Positions 1 through 6,631 are shown, counted from the stretch's first letter. The stretch is 64,000 bases of DNA from Desulfolutivibrio sulfodismutans DSM 3696 (GCF_013376455.1 NZ_CP045504.1:2005001-2069000); one strand, 5' to 3'. Notes: generated by a model from the sequence alone, not told the origin. Program-made: numbers and translations.

Positions 1-135
1 TTCGTGCTCAATTTCGATTCCGCCCGCCTCGGCCCGGGCCGTTTCAAAGGGGGCCTCGGCCGCAAGCTTCTGCGCCGCGTCCGGCGTAAGCCCCCGAATC
101 CGCCCGTAGATGCGGTAGTCCACGCCCGGGCGCAT
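1..135 (-). CDS. Hypothetical protein, N-terminal part (runs off the window edge)
   Basis: Only the first 45 codons lie in the window. The reading frame starts at an ATG whose last bases overlap the TGA of the upstream 86-aa gene (TGATG arrangement), which indicates translational coupling in a two-gene operon. The visible residues begin MRPGVDYRIYGRIRGLTPDA and continue with an acidic, alanine-rich stretch. I do not recognise the family and no domain motif is visible in this short segment. The call rests on the coupled start and uninterrupted frame. Confidence 0.55.
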   Translation of the reverse strand, partial: MRPGVDYRIYGRIRGLTPDAAQKLAAEAPFETARAEAGGIEIEHE

Positions 136-395
136 CAGCCTTCATCCGCAAGCAGCCGCTTGGCCACTTCCAGGTCATACATCTCCAGGGGGTCCGCCCC
201 CGTGCCCCGCTTGGCGTATTCCGCGGCCGCCGCCCGGATGTCGTCGTAGGCGATCCAGTCGTGGCCTTCCCATATCTGGGGGTGGTCCCGGTTCCACAGC
301 CGGAACTCCACGTCGCCGTAGCGTTCCCGCACGTACATGCGCACGGCCCGTTCCCGGGGGTTGGGGTGGTAATAGATGCCGCGTTCGTCCTTCAT
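135..395 (-). CDS. Small hypothetical protein (86 aa)
   Basis: This is a soluble, charged 86-residue protein, rich in Arg, Asp and aromatic residues (for example YVRERYGDVEFRLWNRD), with no signal peptide or membrane segment. The start ATG at 395 is preceded by a good ribosome binding site (AAAGGAG, 6-7 nt upstream). A much longer upstream extension of the same frame has no such site and looks like non-coding sequence. The stop overlaps the start of the next gene on the same strand, so the two are probably co-translated. I do not recognise the family. The C-terminal half, with AYDDIRAAAAEYAKR, is predicted helical by eye. Function is unknown. Confidence 0.7.
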   Translation of the reverse strand: MKDERGIYYHPNPRERAVRMYVRERYGDVEFRLWNRDHPQIWEGHDWIAYDDIRAAAAEYAKRGTGADPLEMYDLEVAKRLLADEG

Positions 396-863
396 GTCCG
401 CTCCTTTCCGGCGCGAGCCCGCCGGTCGGGATGCAGTAGGAAAGGCTGCCCGCCCCGTCAAGGCCTGCCGCGCCCCGAACCGGACATGTCGGAGTCTTCC
501 GACAAATTTGCCCCCGGCCCGGCCACGGCTATGGTGGCCCGCATGCGCCCGGGACAGGCGCGACAGATCATGGTCGGCCATGGCGGCCGACGGGCTGTGG
601 CCTCCCTGCTCCCGTAACCGGCTTCCTGCAACCACGAGACCGCACCCGACATGACGCACCCAACCCGTGTTTCCGCCATCACCTCCCCCGGCCACATCGG
701 CGCGGGCCTGTCCGCCGCCCCAGGGGAGGCGGCCGCGATCCGTCGCGGGCATGCGGGGGGCGCCATGTAGGAAACAGCCGCGTTTCGTACCTGGCCCGCC
801 CCATCTCCACACCCGGAGGTGGGGCTTTTTGTTGACCCTCGATCATAGAGAAGGAGTACGGCC
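396..863. other. Intergenic region between divergent genes, mostly unexplained
   Basis: This 468-base gap separates the leftward 86-aa gene from the rightward DksA-like gene. It contains a short palindrome (TCGGAGTCTTCCGA near 489) and, at its right end, a terminator-like hairpin (listed separately). A 39-codon frame at 651-770 (+) has no convincing ribosome site and was not called. No tRNA or riboswitch consensus could be matched. Confidence 0.5.
798..830 (+). terminator. Intrinsic-terminator-like hairpin in the leader of the DksA-like gene
   Basis: An 11-bp stem (GCCCCATCTCC paired with GGAGGTGGGGC, one G-U wobble) with a 6-nt loop is followed directly by five T. It lies only 33 bases before the DksA-like start codon. 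No rightward gene has been identified upstream of it. It could end an unrecognised upstream transcript or act as an attenuator for the gene that follows. Confidence 0.6.
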
Positions 864-1178
864 ATGACCGCTGCCGACCGCAGAACCCTGTTTCGCACCT
901 TTACCGAGGAAATCGCCTCCGTCGAGGCCGCCCTGGCCCGCTGGGCCGAATTTCAGGAGGAGGCCTCCGACGGCCCCACCTTCACCAACTGGCGGCAGGA
1001 CATGAAGGAACGCTTGGCCGACCTCCGGGCCGCCTTAAACCGCATGGACGATGCGCAGTTCGGCGTCTGCCGGGAATGCGGCGAGGACATCTCCCCCCGG
1101 CGGCTTCTGGCCGTGCCCGGAACCTCGCTGTGCGTGGCCTGCAAGTCGGAGCAGGAACATGCCCTGGCCATCCCCTGA
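864..1178 (+). CDS. DksA/TraR-family C4 zinc-finger protein (104 aa)
   Basis: This small DksA/TraR-type protein probably binds in the RNA polymerase secondary channel and modulates transcription, as family members do. An N-terminal helical region (about residues 1-62, EEIASVEAALARW... and DLRAALNRMDD) precedes a four-cysteine zinc finger with Cys69, Cys72, Cys90 and Cys93 in a CxxC-17-CxxC arrangement. At 104 residues it is shorter than E. coli DksA (151 aa) but longer than TraR. I do not see the paired-aspartate tip motif of classical DksA, so it may be a paralogue with a different effect. The start at 864 has an AAGGAG site. A terminator-like hairpin precedes it. A 55-aa membrane protein gene follows and may be co-transcribed. 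Confidence 0.85.
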   Translation: MTAADRRTLFRTFTEEIASVEAALARWAEFQEEASDGPTFTNWRQDMKERLADLRAALNRMDDAQFGVCRECGEDISPRRLLAVPGTSLCVACKSEQEHALAIP

Positions 1179-1214
1179 TCCGGCGAGGCCCGGCCCCCCC
1201 GCCGGGAGACGGCC

Positions 1215-1382
1215 ATGGTGACGGCCCTGGTCCTGATCGGGGCCGCCCTGCTCACGGTTCTCGCCGCCGCCCTGCTCCTTCGCGGCCGCTCCCGGCGGGC
1301 CGGGCGGCCACGGCCCATCCGGCGGGAGATGCTCTCGCGCCGGTTCAACTTCGACCGCTACAAACTGTACGAACATAAATAA
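1215..1382 (+). CDS. Small single-span membrane protein (55 aa)
   Basis: This short frame starts at an ATG preceded by GGGAG, 36 bases after the DksA-like stop codon. The protein has one hydrophobic segment (about residues 2-22, leucine/alanine/valine) followed by a strongly basic patch (RGRSRRAGRPRPIRR) and a short tail ending in YKLYEHK. This is the pattern of an N-out/C-in single-pass inner-membrane protein by the positive-inside rule. It is too small for family assignment. A family-A palindromic repeat begins 46 bases after the stop, as after several other genes here. The function is unknown, but the ribosome site and the hydrophobic/basic layout support a real gene. Confidence 0.6.
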   Translation: MVTALVLIGAALLTVLAAALLLRGRSRRAGRPRPIRREMLSRRFNFDRYKLYEHK

Positions 1383-1427
1383 CATGGCCTGGGGCCCAAG
1401 TGCGACAAGGTGGAGCTGAGGGGGAAT

Positions 1428-1461
1428 GCCTCCGGCGGCCAGGGGGCTTCAAGCCCCTTGG
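1428..1461 (+). repeat. Family-A 3' hairpin repeat, copy 1
   Basis: Anchor GCCTCCGGCGGCC (1428-1440) is followed by a CCA...TGG hairpin (1439-1461) with one G-T wobble. It is the same layout as copies near 2650, 32270, 53700 and 59560. It lies 3' of the 55-aa gene. Confidence 0.8.
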
Positions 1462-1521
1462 AACCCCGTAAAGGGAAGGATGTGTTTTCGTCTTTTCGCG
1501 GTCTTGCGGACATGACCGGAA

Positions 1522-1625
1522 TGGCCGGGCCGGACGACGGGTGTGCGCGCGGCGCGCCCGGCAGACCCGAGCGAAGCGACGCATGGTCTGCCGAAGCGCC
1601 GCGTCGCAAACCCCGAGCCCGGCCA
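1522..1625 (+). repeat. Structured repeat S, copy 1 (candidate pseudoknotted RNA element)
   Basis: An outer stem, TGGCCGGGC (1522-1530) with GCCCGGCCA (1617-1625), encloses two interleaved arm pairs. They are GGCAGACC (1560-1567) with GGTCTGCC (1585-1592), and GCGACGC (1576-1582) with GCGTCGC (1601-1607). The second copy at 2848-2953 keeps all three pairs and shows a compensatory change in the first inner pair. Confidence 0.65.
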
Positions 1626-1823
1626 ACCAGCGGACATTCTGCGCCCCGAACGCCTCCCAGGCCCATGGAAGGCCCCCCCTAAACTCCACAACATGTGGCA
1701 TGCGCCCCGCCCATCGATCCAATCTCTCGATCACACGCCGACCCCTCGATCCGATCTATCGATTGTACTTTCCCTCCCCTGCCCGCTACCCCATGGACCA
1801 TTCCCTATATGGAGGCCTTTCCC

Positions 1824-2588
1824 ATGTTTGCAGGCATCGACGTCGGCTCCCGGTCCATCGAACTCGTGGTTGTCTCGGACGGCGAAATCATCCACGCCGA
1901 GCGCACGGCCACCACCTTCGATCCCGTGGCCCAGTGCCGCAGGCTTTTTGCAGCCGCTCCCGACTGCCCCGTGGCGGCCACGGGCTATGGCCGGGAACTG
2001 GTGGCCAAACACGGCTTCGACCGCGAGGTGACCACCATCACCGAGATCAAGGCCCATGCCCTGGGCGCGGCCCACCGCTTCCCCGAGGCGCGCGGCGTCC
2101 TGGACATCGGCGGCCAGGACACCAAGGCCATCGCGCTTGGGCCCGGCGGCCGGGTGGCCAAGTTTGAAATGAATGACCGCTGCGCCGCCGGAACAGGCAA
2201 GTTCCTGGAATTTCTGGCCAACGTCTTCCAGATCCCCGTCGAGGACTTCGGGGCCTACGCCCTTTCGGGTAACCCCGGGGTGGAGGTCAGCAGCATGTGT
2301 ACGGTCTTCGCCGAAACCGAGGCCACCTCGCTCATGGCCAAAGGGCGCGCCCCCCGGGACATCGCGCTGGGGCTGCACGCCTCGGTGGTGCGACGTACGG
2401 CCAACATGCTGCGCCGGGTGGGCGTGACGGGCGGCGACGCGCCCGTGGTCTTCTCCGGCGGCGTGGCCCACAACCCGTGCATCGTGCACCTGCTCGGCCA
2501 GGCCCTGGGACAACCCCTGCTCGTGGCCGACGATCCGGACATGACCGGCGCGCTGGGCGCGGCCCTGTGGGGCGCCCGGCAGGAATAA
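1824..2588 (+). CDS. Acyl-CoA dehydratase activase, BadF/BadG/HgdC family (254 aa)
   Basis: This is an ATP-dependent activator of the type that donates a low-potential electron to 2-hydroxyacyl-CoA dehydratases or benzoyl-CoA reductase-like partners. The ASKHA fold is visible: phosphate-1 loop AGIDVGSRSIELVV at the N-terminus, LDIGGQDTKAIAL (about residues 92-104), and the adenosine-type motif VVFSGGVAHN near residue 208. The two cysteines that in this family bridge one [4Fe-4S] cluster across the homodimer are present: Cys120 in NDRCAAGTGKF and Cys159 in SSMCTVFAETE. The length is normal for a single-domain activase. The start at 1824 is chosen for its GGAGG 8 nt upstream; the frame is open further upstream without a ribosome site. 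No dehydratase subunit gene is adjacent, so the partner is unknown. Confidence 0.88.
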   Translation: MFAGIDVGSRSIELVVVSDGEIIHAERTATTFDPVAQCRRLFAAAPDCPVAATGYGRELVAKHGFDREVTTITEIKAHALGAAHRFPEARGVLDIGGQDTKAIALGPGGRVAKFEMNDRCAAGTGKFLEFLANVFQIPVEDFGAYALSGNPGVEVSSMCTVFAETEATSLMAKGRAPRDIALGLHASVVRRTANMLRRVGVTGGDAPVVFSGGVAHNPCIVHLLGQALGQPLLVADDPDMTGALGAALWGARQE

Positions 2589-2649
2589 GGGCGAGGGGGC
2601 ATGGGGGGGAGGAAGTGGCTGGGAAGGAGAGGGAAAATAGGGGGGAGAT

Positions 2650-2683
2650 GCCTCCGGCGGCCCAAGGGGCTATGCCCCTTGGG
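2650..2683 (+). repeat. Family-A 3' hairpin repeat, copy 2
   Basis: The anchor at 2650-2662 overlaps a perfect 10-bp hairpin (CCCAAGGGGC, loop TAT, GCCCCTTGGG). It begins 61 bases after the activase stop. A truncated piece of structured repeat S (GGCCGGACTGGCCGGGCCCGG and onward, about 2735-2770) follows. Confidence 0.8.
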
Positions 2684-2847
2684 AATCCCCGAACGGGAAG
2701 AATGAATCTTTGTTTTTTCGCGGTCCTGCGCGCACGGCCGGACTGGCCGGGCCCGGCGAGGGGTGTGCCCCACCGTGAAACCACCTGCCTGACGTTTTGA
2801 CCACTGACTTTTCCCTGCCTTTACGCAGTGTCAGGCACAGGGCCGGG

Positions 2848-2953
2848 ATGGCCGGGCCGGGCGAGGGGTTTGCGCGCGGCGGGCACGGCAGGCCCGAGCG
2901 AAGCGACGCATGGCCTGCCGAAGCGCCGCGTCGCAGGCCCCGAGCCCGGCCAT
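2848..2953 (+). repeat. Structured repeat S, copy 2
   Basis: The outer stem is ATGGCCGGGC (2848-2857) with GCCCGGCCAT (2944-2953). The inner pairs are GGCAGGCC (2887-2894) with GGCCTGCC (2912-2919), and GCGACGC (2903-2909) with GCGTCGC (2928-2934). Compared with copy 1, the first inner pair changes on both arms so that pairing is kept. Confidence 0.65.
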
Positions 2954-3040
2954 CGCATGAACCACGTCAAACCGGGCCCCGAACCCGGCCATCGCCGTAA
3001 CCACGTCAAACTGGCCCCAAGCCCGGCCGTCGCGTAAATC
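2945..3040 (+). repeat. Tandem repeat, about 39 bp, 2.5 copies
   Basis: The unit begins CCCGGCCATCGC, runs through CCACGTCAAAC, and recurs at 2945, 2984 and about 3022. The first unit overlaps the end of structured repeat S. The array ends about 25 bases before the TetR promoter. Together with repeat copies A2 and S2 it fills most of the 544-base gap 2589-3132. Confidence 0.7.
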
Positions 3041-3063
3041 ATGCCAATCCCCCCCTTTGCCGC

Positions 3064-3092
3064 TTGACACAAATAAGGCGACTGCCTTAAAT
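3064..3092 (+). promoter_or_regulatory. Sigma-70-type promoter for the TetR-acyltransferase operon
   Basis: TTGACA (3064-3069), a 17-base spacer and TTAAAT (3087-3092) match the vegetative consensus closely. A perfect palindrome covers the spacer and the -10 edge. Confidence 0.75.
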
Positions 3093-3115
3093 CCGAATCA
3101 AGACGCTTGTCTTGA
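3074..3115. promoter_or_regulatory. Twin palindromic operators
   Basis: TAAGGC-N4-GCCTTA (3074-3089) and TCAAGAC-N4-GTCTTGA (3098-3115) are both perfect. They share the pattern AAGrC-N4-GyCTT and have centres 25 bases apart. The first overlaps the promoter spacer and -10; the second lies just downstream of it. This is the layout expected for autorepression by the TetR-type regulator encoded next. Confidence 0.7.
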
Positions 3116-3132
3116 AACGGAGGGCTCCCGCC

Positions 3133-3909
3133 ATGACCCCGAAGGACGGATCGGACACCCGGGAAAAACTGCTTCTGGCCGCCGTGGCCGTGTTTGCCGA
3201 GAAAGGCTACAAGGCCGCCACCGTGCGCGAGATCTGCCGCCGGGCCAAGGGCGCCAACAACAACGCCGTCAGCTACTACTTCGGCGACAAGGCCAAACTC
3301 TACGCCCTGATCATCGACATCATGTTCGCTGAGATCGAGCGCCGCATGGCGGCCATGATCCCGCCCCAGCCGGGCGACGCCGCCCCGCCCGCCTGCCCCG
3401 CGCCAGACTATCCCGACGAACGCTTGGTTCTGATTCCGGACGGCGACCGCCGCGATACGGCCAGCCATCCCGTCCTAGACCACATCCCCCCGGCCGCGCG
3501 CCTGCGGGCCTTTCTCCACGCCTACTGCGCCACCCTCTACGACGGCGGCGAGGTGGGCGACCAGTTCCTGCGCATCTTCTCCCGGGAGATGCTCTCCCCG
3601 TCCTTTGATCTCGCGGCCATGAACGAGAAATACGTCCGCCCCCAGACCGCCTGGGGCATGGCGCTTATGCGCGACCTCATGGGGCCGGATGTTCCTGAGG
3701 ATGTGCTGCGCGACGCCCTGTCCTGCGTCGTGGGGCAGGCCGCCTATTACAGTTTCGTCTGGCCGGTCTTCAAACTGGCCCACCCCGGCCACCCGGGCAT
3801 GGGCGTGCACTGGCCGGTCCTGGCCGAACGCATCTTCGAGTTCTCCATGGCCGGAATCGCCGCCTTGCGGGAAAAATACGCCGATTCGGGCAAGGGGGAC
3901 CCCCAATGA
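3133..3909 (+). CDS. TetR-family transcriptional regulator (258 aa)
   Basis: This is a DNA-binding repressor. The N-terminal TetR helix-turn-helix is clear (about residues 8-55: TREKLLLAAVAVFAEKGYKA, then TVREICRRAKGANNNAVSYYFGDK). The long C-terminal ligand-binding region (about 75-250) resembles the CecR/YbiH (DUF1956) type, including an insertion rich in proline. The start at 3133 follows GGAGGG. The promoter region carries two perfect palindromes that are natural autoregulatory sites. The stop overlaps the start of the membrane acyltransferase by 4 bases (ATGA), so the regulator and acyltransferase are co-translated and the repressor probably controls it. The ligand is unknown. Confidence 0.88.
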   Translation: MTPKDGSDTREKLLLAAVAVFAEKGYKAATVREICRRAKGANNNAVSYYFGDKAKLYALIIDIMFAEIERRMAAMIPPQPGDAAPPACPAPDYPDERLVLIPDGDRRDTASHPVLDHIPPAARLRAFLHAYCATLYDGGEVGDQFLRIFSREMLSPSFDLAAMNEKYVRPQTAWGMALMRDLMGPDVPEDVLRDALSCVVGQAAYYSFVWPVFKLAHPGHPGMGVHWPVLAERIFEFSMAGIAALREKYADSGKGDPQ

Positions 3910-5147
3910 CCGCCACATCCCGCCTGTATTTCTGGGACACGGCCCGGGCGGTATTGATCCTTTTGGTGGTGGCCCTGCACGCGGCCGCCGCCTACTGCAC
4001 GGTGATCCCCTGGTGGCATGTGCGCAACGCCGCCACCGGCCCGGCCTTCGACCTGCTGCTGTCCATGCTGGACGGCTTTCTCATGCCCACGCTGTTTTTC
4101 ATCGCCGGGTGTTTCGCCCCGGGGTCGCTGGCCCGCTCAGGTCCGAGAGGCTTTTTCCGGGCCAAGGTGTGGCGTTTCACGCCCACGCTTCTGCTCTATA
4201 TGCTTACGCTTTTGCCGCTGATGACCTACGTGGGCTACGTCTCGCGCACGCCAGAACCCATGGGATTTTTCACCTACCTCATGGCCTGGCTGGCCTCGGG
4301 AGCGGACCTGGGGGTGCATCTGTACAGCACGGTCGCAGACGGCCTGGCCGCCCGGGATATGCTCTCGCCGCACCATCTGTGGTTTCTGGTGGTCTTGGTG
4401 GGACTTTTCGGCGGACTGGCCCTATGGCGGACGATTTTTCCGGATACACATGGGGCCACGGCCGCCACGGCCGCCACGGAAAACACGCCGCGCCCCGTGC
4501 GCCTGCCCGTGCTTCTGGCGGCAGGACTCGGCATGGCGGCGGCCTGCACCCTGGTGGCCCTCGGCGTGCCGGACGGCGGCTGGATCAGGGCCACGGCCCT
4601 GGTGATGGTGCAGCCCACCCGGCTGCCGCTGTATGTGGGATTTTTCGCTCTGGGGGCGTACACGGCCGCCCGGGGCGGGCTGTCTTCCCCGTGGCCCGGG
4701 GCGTGGTGGCTGTGGCTTCCGGTCGCCGGCGTGTCTCTGGGGGTGATGTTTGCCGCCTACCCCGCCGTTCTCGGGCCCGGGCGCGGGCCCCTGCCCCTGG
4801 TGTGCGCCTACTACCTGGGCCGGACGTTTTTATGCCTTGGCGTGGTGGGGCTTCTGGCGGCCCTGTCCAGGCCCGGGGCGACGCAGACGCCCGCCCCTGG
4901 GCGGCTCTCCCGGACCCTGGCCGCCTCGTCCTACCACGTCTATTTGCTGCACATGCCCGTGGTGGTCATCCTGCAATACGCCCTTTTGGACGCGGCCCTG
5001 TCCATGTACGCCAAATTCGGGGCGGTATGGCTGGGATCGGTGGCCGTGTGCGTGCTGGCCAGCCGCGCATGGCGGGGCGTGACGGGACGCGCCGAAGGGT
5101 GGAGGACGTCACGGCGGCGACGCGCCATCCCCGGAGACGCCGCATAA
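3906..5147 (+). CDS. Membrane acyltransferase, acyltransferase-3 / OpgC-like (413 aa)
   Basis: This multi-pass inner-membrane protein is of the acyltransferase-3 family, which O-acylates glycans or lipids at the cell surface. The N-terminal WDTARAVLILLVVALHAAAAY carries the family's conserved Arg and His, and LHMPVVVILQY near the C-terminus is the typical last-but-one helix. About ten hydrophobic segments can be counted. The layout resembles OpgC/MdoC glucan-succinylation proteins, but substrate and acyl donor cannot be inferred. It overlaps the TetR gene by 4 bases, which suggests a TetR-controlled surface modification. A basic tail (TSRRRRA) ends the protein. Confidence 0.8.
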   Translation: MTATSRLYFWDTARAVLILLVVALHAAAAYCTVIPWWHVRNAATGPAFDLLLSMLDGFLMPTLFFIAGCFAPGSLARSGPRGFFRAKVWRFTPTLLLYMLTLLPLMTYVGYVSRTPEPMGFFTYLMAWLASGADLGVHLYSTVADGLAARDMLSPHHLWFLVVLVGLFGGLALWRTIFPDTHGATAATAATENTPRPVRLPVLLAAGLGMAAACTLVALGVPDGGWIRATALVMVQPTRLPLYVGFFALGAYTAARGGLSSPWPGAWWLWLPVAGVSLGVMFAAYPAVLGPGRGPLPLVCAYYLGRTFLCLGVVGLLAALSRPGATQTPAPGRLSRTLAASSYHVYLLHMPVVVILQYALLDAALSMYAKFGAVWLGSVAVCVLASRAWRGVTGRAEGWRTSRRRRAIPGDAA

Positions 5148-5170
5148 AGGCTTCCCGGGACAACGCCGCC

Positions 5171-5650
5171 TCACTGGGCCAGAAGCCTGTCCAGCACCTC
5201 GGCGATGGCCGCCCGGTCCATGTAGCCCTCGTGGCGGCCGATCTCCTTGCCGGTCTTGTCATAAAAAATCTGGGTGGGAATGGCCCGGACCCCAAAGCGC
5301 GCCGACTGTTCCGGATGCTTCCCCAGGTCGAGAAACACCACCGCCGCCCTGTCCCGGTAGTCCCGGGCCACCTTGTCCAAAACCGGGGCCATCATCCGGC
5401 AGGGCATGCAGGAATCCGCCCCCAGGTCCACCATGGTCACCATGCCCGGCACAGGAACCTCCAGGGTGTCGCGCAGGGCGGACGGCCCCGTATCCACGGC
5501 CTCGGCGGGCAGGGCGTCCAGCTCCTTTTGAAAAATGGAGGCGCTTTGCGGCGCCTCGCCCCTGTCGCAGGACACGGCGAAAAAGAGCGCCAAGAAGGCT
5601 AACAGGGCCATACGCCACGGGTGGCGCGGCGTGGCATGTCGAAGGGGCAT
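5171..5650 (-). CDS. Thioredoxin-like lipoprotein with CMPC active site (159 aa)
   Basis: This is a periplasmic, membrane-anchored thiol oxidoreductase. An N-terminal signal with lipobox (LALFFAVSC, lipid-modified Cys about residue 28) is followed by a thioredoxin fold: redox motif CMPC in ADSCMPCRMMAPVLDKVA, then the cis-proline region FGVRAIPTQIFYDKTGKEIG. The linker between lipobox and fold has DALPAEAVDTG. The Met-Pro dipeptide between the active cysteines is unlike the usual Gly-Pro of thioredoxin and may shift its redox potential. The start at 5650 has AAAGGA; an internal Met (about residue 14) is possible. The gene converges with the acyltransferase gene. The partner protein is unknown. 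Confidence 0.8.
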   Translation of the reverse strand: MPLRHATPRHPWRMALLAFLALFFAVSCDRGEAPQSASIFQKELDALPAEAVDTGPSALRDTLEVPVPGMVTMVDLGADSCMPCRMMAPVLDKVARDYRDRAAVVFLDLGKHPEQSARFGVRAIPTQIFYDKTGKEIGRHEGYMDRAAIAEVLDRLLAQ

Positions 5651-5758
5651 GGAGGCATCCTTTACGTTTCGGGCGTGACCATCACGCCTCGTTTTGCCGC
5701 ATGCTACCCGGAAACGGGCCGGATGTCGCCACGGGTCCGCACAGGGATTTCGCCCGGC

Positions 5759-6631
5759 TCACTGCCGTGCGGGTTGCGCCGCCCGGCGGGCCGCCACGGC
5801 CAGCCCCAGGCAGATCAGCCCCACCCCGGCCACATCCCTGGCGGTGATGGCCGCTCCCAGAAGGAAATGGGAAAAAAGCAGCCCGAAAATGGGATTGAGC
5901 AGATGATAGGCCGAGGCCGTGGCCGCCCCGCTGACCCGGATCAAGAGAAACCACAGTCCCATGCCGCCCACGCCCACCACCAGGGCCAGATAGGCCACGG
6001 CGGCGGCCAGTTCCGGGGTCGCGGTCGTCCCCGGCCGACCGAAGGCCAGGCACAACGGGATCATGGCCGCACATCCCGCCACCGACTGCCAGAAATTGAT
6101 GCGCACGGCGTCCCCGGCCACGGCCCGGCCGCGATACAGCACCGTCCCCAGGCTGAAGGCCAGCATGCCCAGGATTGCAAACCCCACCCCCAGGGCCGTG
6201 ACCCTGGTCATGGGCTGGCCCAGGGCGATGACCGCCACCCCGCCGAACCCCGCCGCGACGCCCAGCAGTTTGCCTGCATCAAGGCGCTCCTGCCCTGCGG
6301 CGGCGGCGAAAAGGGCCGTGGCGAAAGGGGCGCAGCTCACGATGAGGATGACCAGCGTGGCCGAGACCGAGACCAGGGCCGTAAACGTCAGACCCAGGTA
6401 CAGGGCGTTATATAAAATCCCCAGCACAAGCCCGGCCCGGATGTCCCCGGTTTGTCCCGCCCGCCCCCGGGCCAGGACCAGGGGCGAAAGGGCCAGGGCC
6501 GTGAGGCCGAATCGCCAGGCCAGGAGCGAATACGGATCGAGAAGGGCCGTGCCGATCTTTCCGGCGATAAAGGCCGAGCTCCACACGGCGCTAAAAAGCG
6601 CCACCAGGGGATACAGCATCAGACGCGGCAT
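5759..6631 (-). CDS. EamA/DMT-family transporter (290 aa)
   Basis: This ten-helix inner-membrane transporter of the drug/metabolite superfamily probably exports a small metabolite. Two EamA repeats are visible: about residues 8-135, starting ALFSAVWSSAFIAGKIG, and about 145-280, ending ALLSHFLLGAA-like and GLICLGLAVAARRA. The start at 6631 has GGGAGGA and gives the usual family length; the longer open frame upstream lacks a site. It is divergent from the LysR gene with a 170-base shared promoter region, so LysR control is likely. The substrate is unknown. Confidence 0.85.
   Translation of the reverse strand: MPRLMLYPLVALFSAVWSSAFIAGKIGTALLDPYSLLAWRFGLTALALSPLVLARGRAGQTGDIRAGLVLGILYNALYLGLTFTALVSVSATLVILIVSCAPFATALFAAAAGQERLDAGKLLGVAAGFGGVAVIALGQPMTRVTALGVGFAILGMLAFSLGTVLYRGRAVAGDAVRINFWQSVAGCAAMIPLCLAFGRPGTTATPELAAAVAYLALVVGVGGMGLWFLLIRVSGAATASAYHLLNPIFGLLFSHFLLGAAITARDVAGVGLICLGLAVAARRAAQPARQ

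Larger units (their letters stand above)
1383..1823. other. Repeat-filled intergenic region before the activase gene
   Basis: This 441-base gap holds family-A repeat copy 1 and structured repeat copy 1. It ends in about 130 bases with ATCGATC-type motifs (CCATCGATCCAATCTCTCGATC, then CTCGATCCGATCTATCGATT near 1711-1762) that repeat the word TCGAT several times. No coding frame is convincing. Confidence 0.6.

Noticed and set aside
396-770. Possible cobalamin or molybdenum-cofactor riboswitch in the 396-863 gap (GCCGGTTACGGGAGCAGGGAG-like stretch on the minus strand)
   Set aside because: The required downstream box and core helices could not be matched on either strand, and neither neighbouring gene fits such control.
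651-770. 39-codon frame upstream of the DksA-like gene
   Set aside because: No convincing ribosome site, no recognisable features, and easily expected by chance in GC-rich sequence.
2945-3040. CRISPR array
   Set aside because: Units of 38-39 bp are directly tandem without unique spacers of constant length, and no cas genes are present.
3689-5602. 637-aa plus-strand frame over the TetR, acyltransferase and thioredoxin-like genes
   Set aside because: Arg/Gly/Pro-rich shadow translation; real genes with motifs and ribosome sites occupy the other frames.
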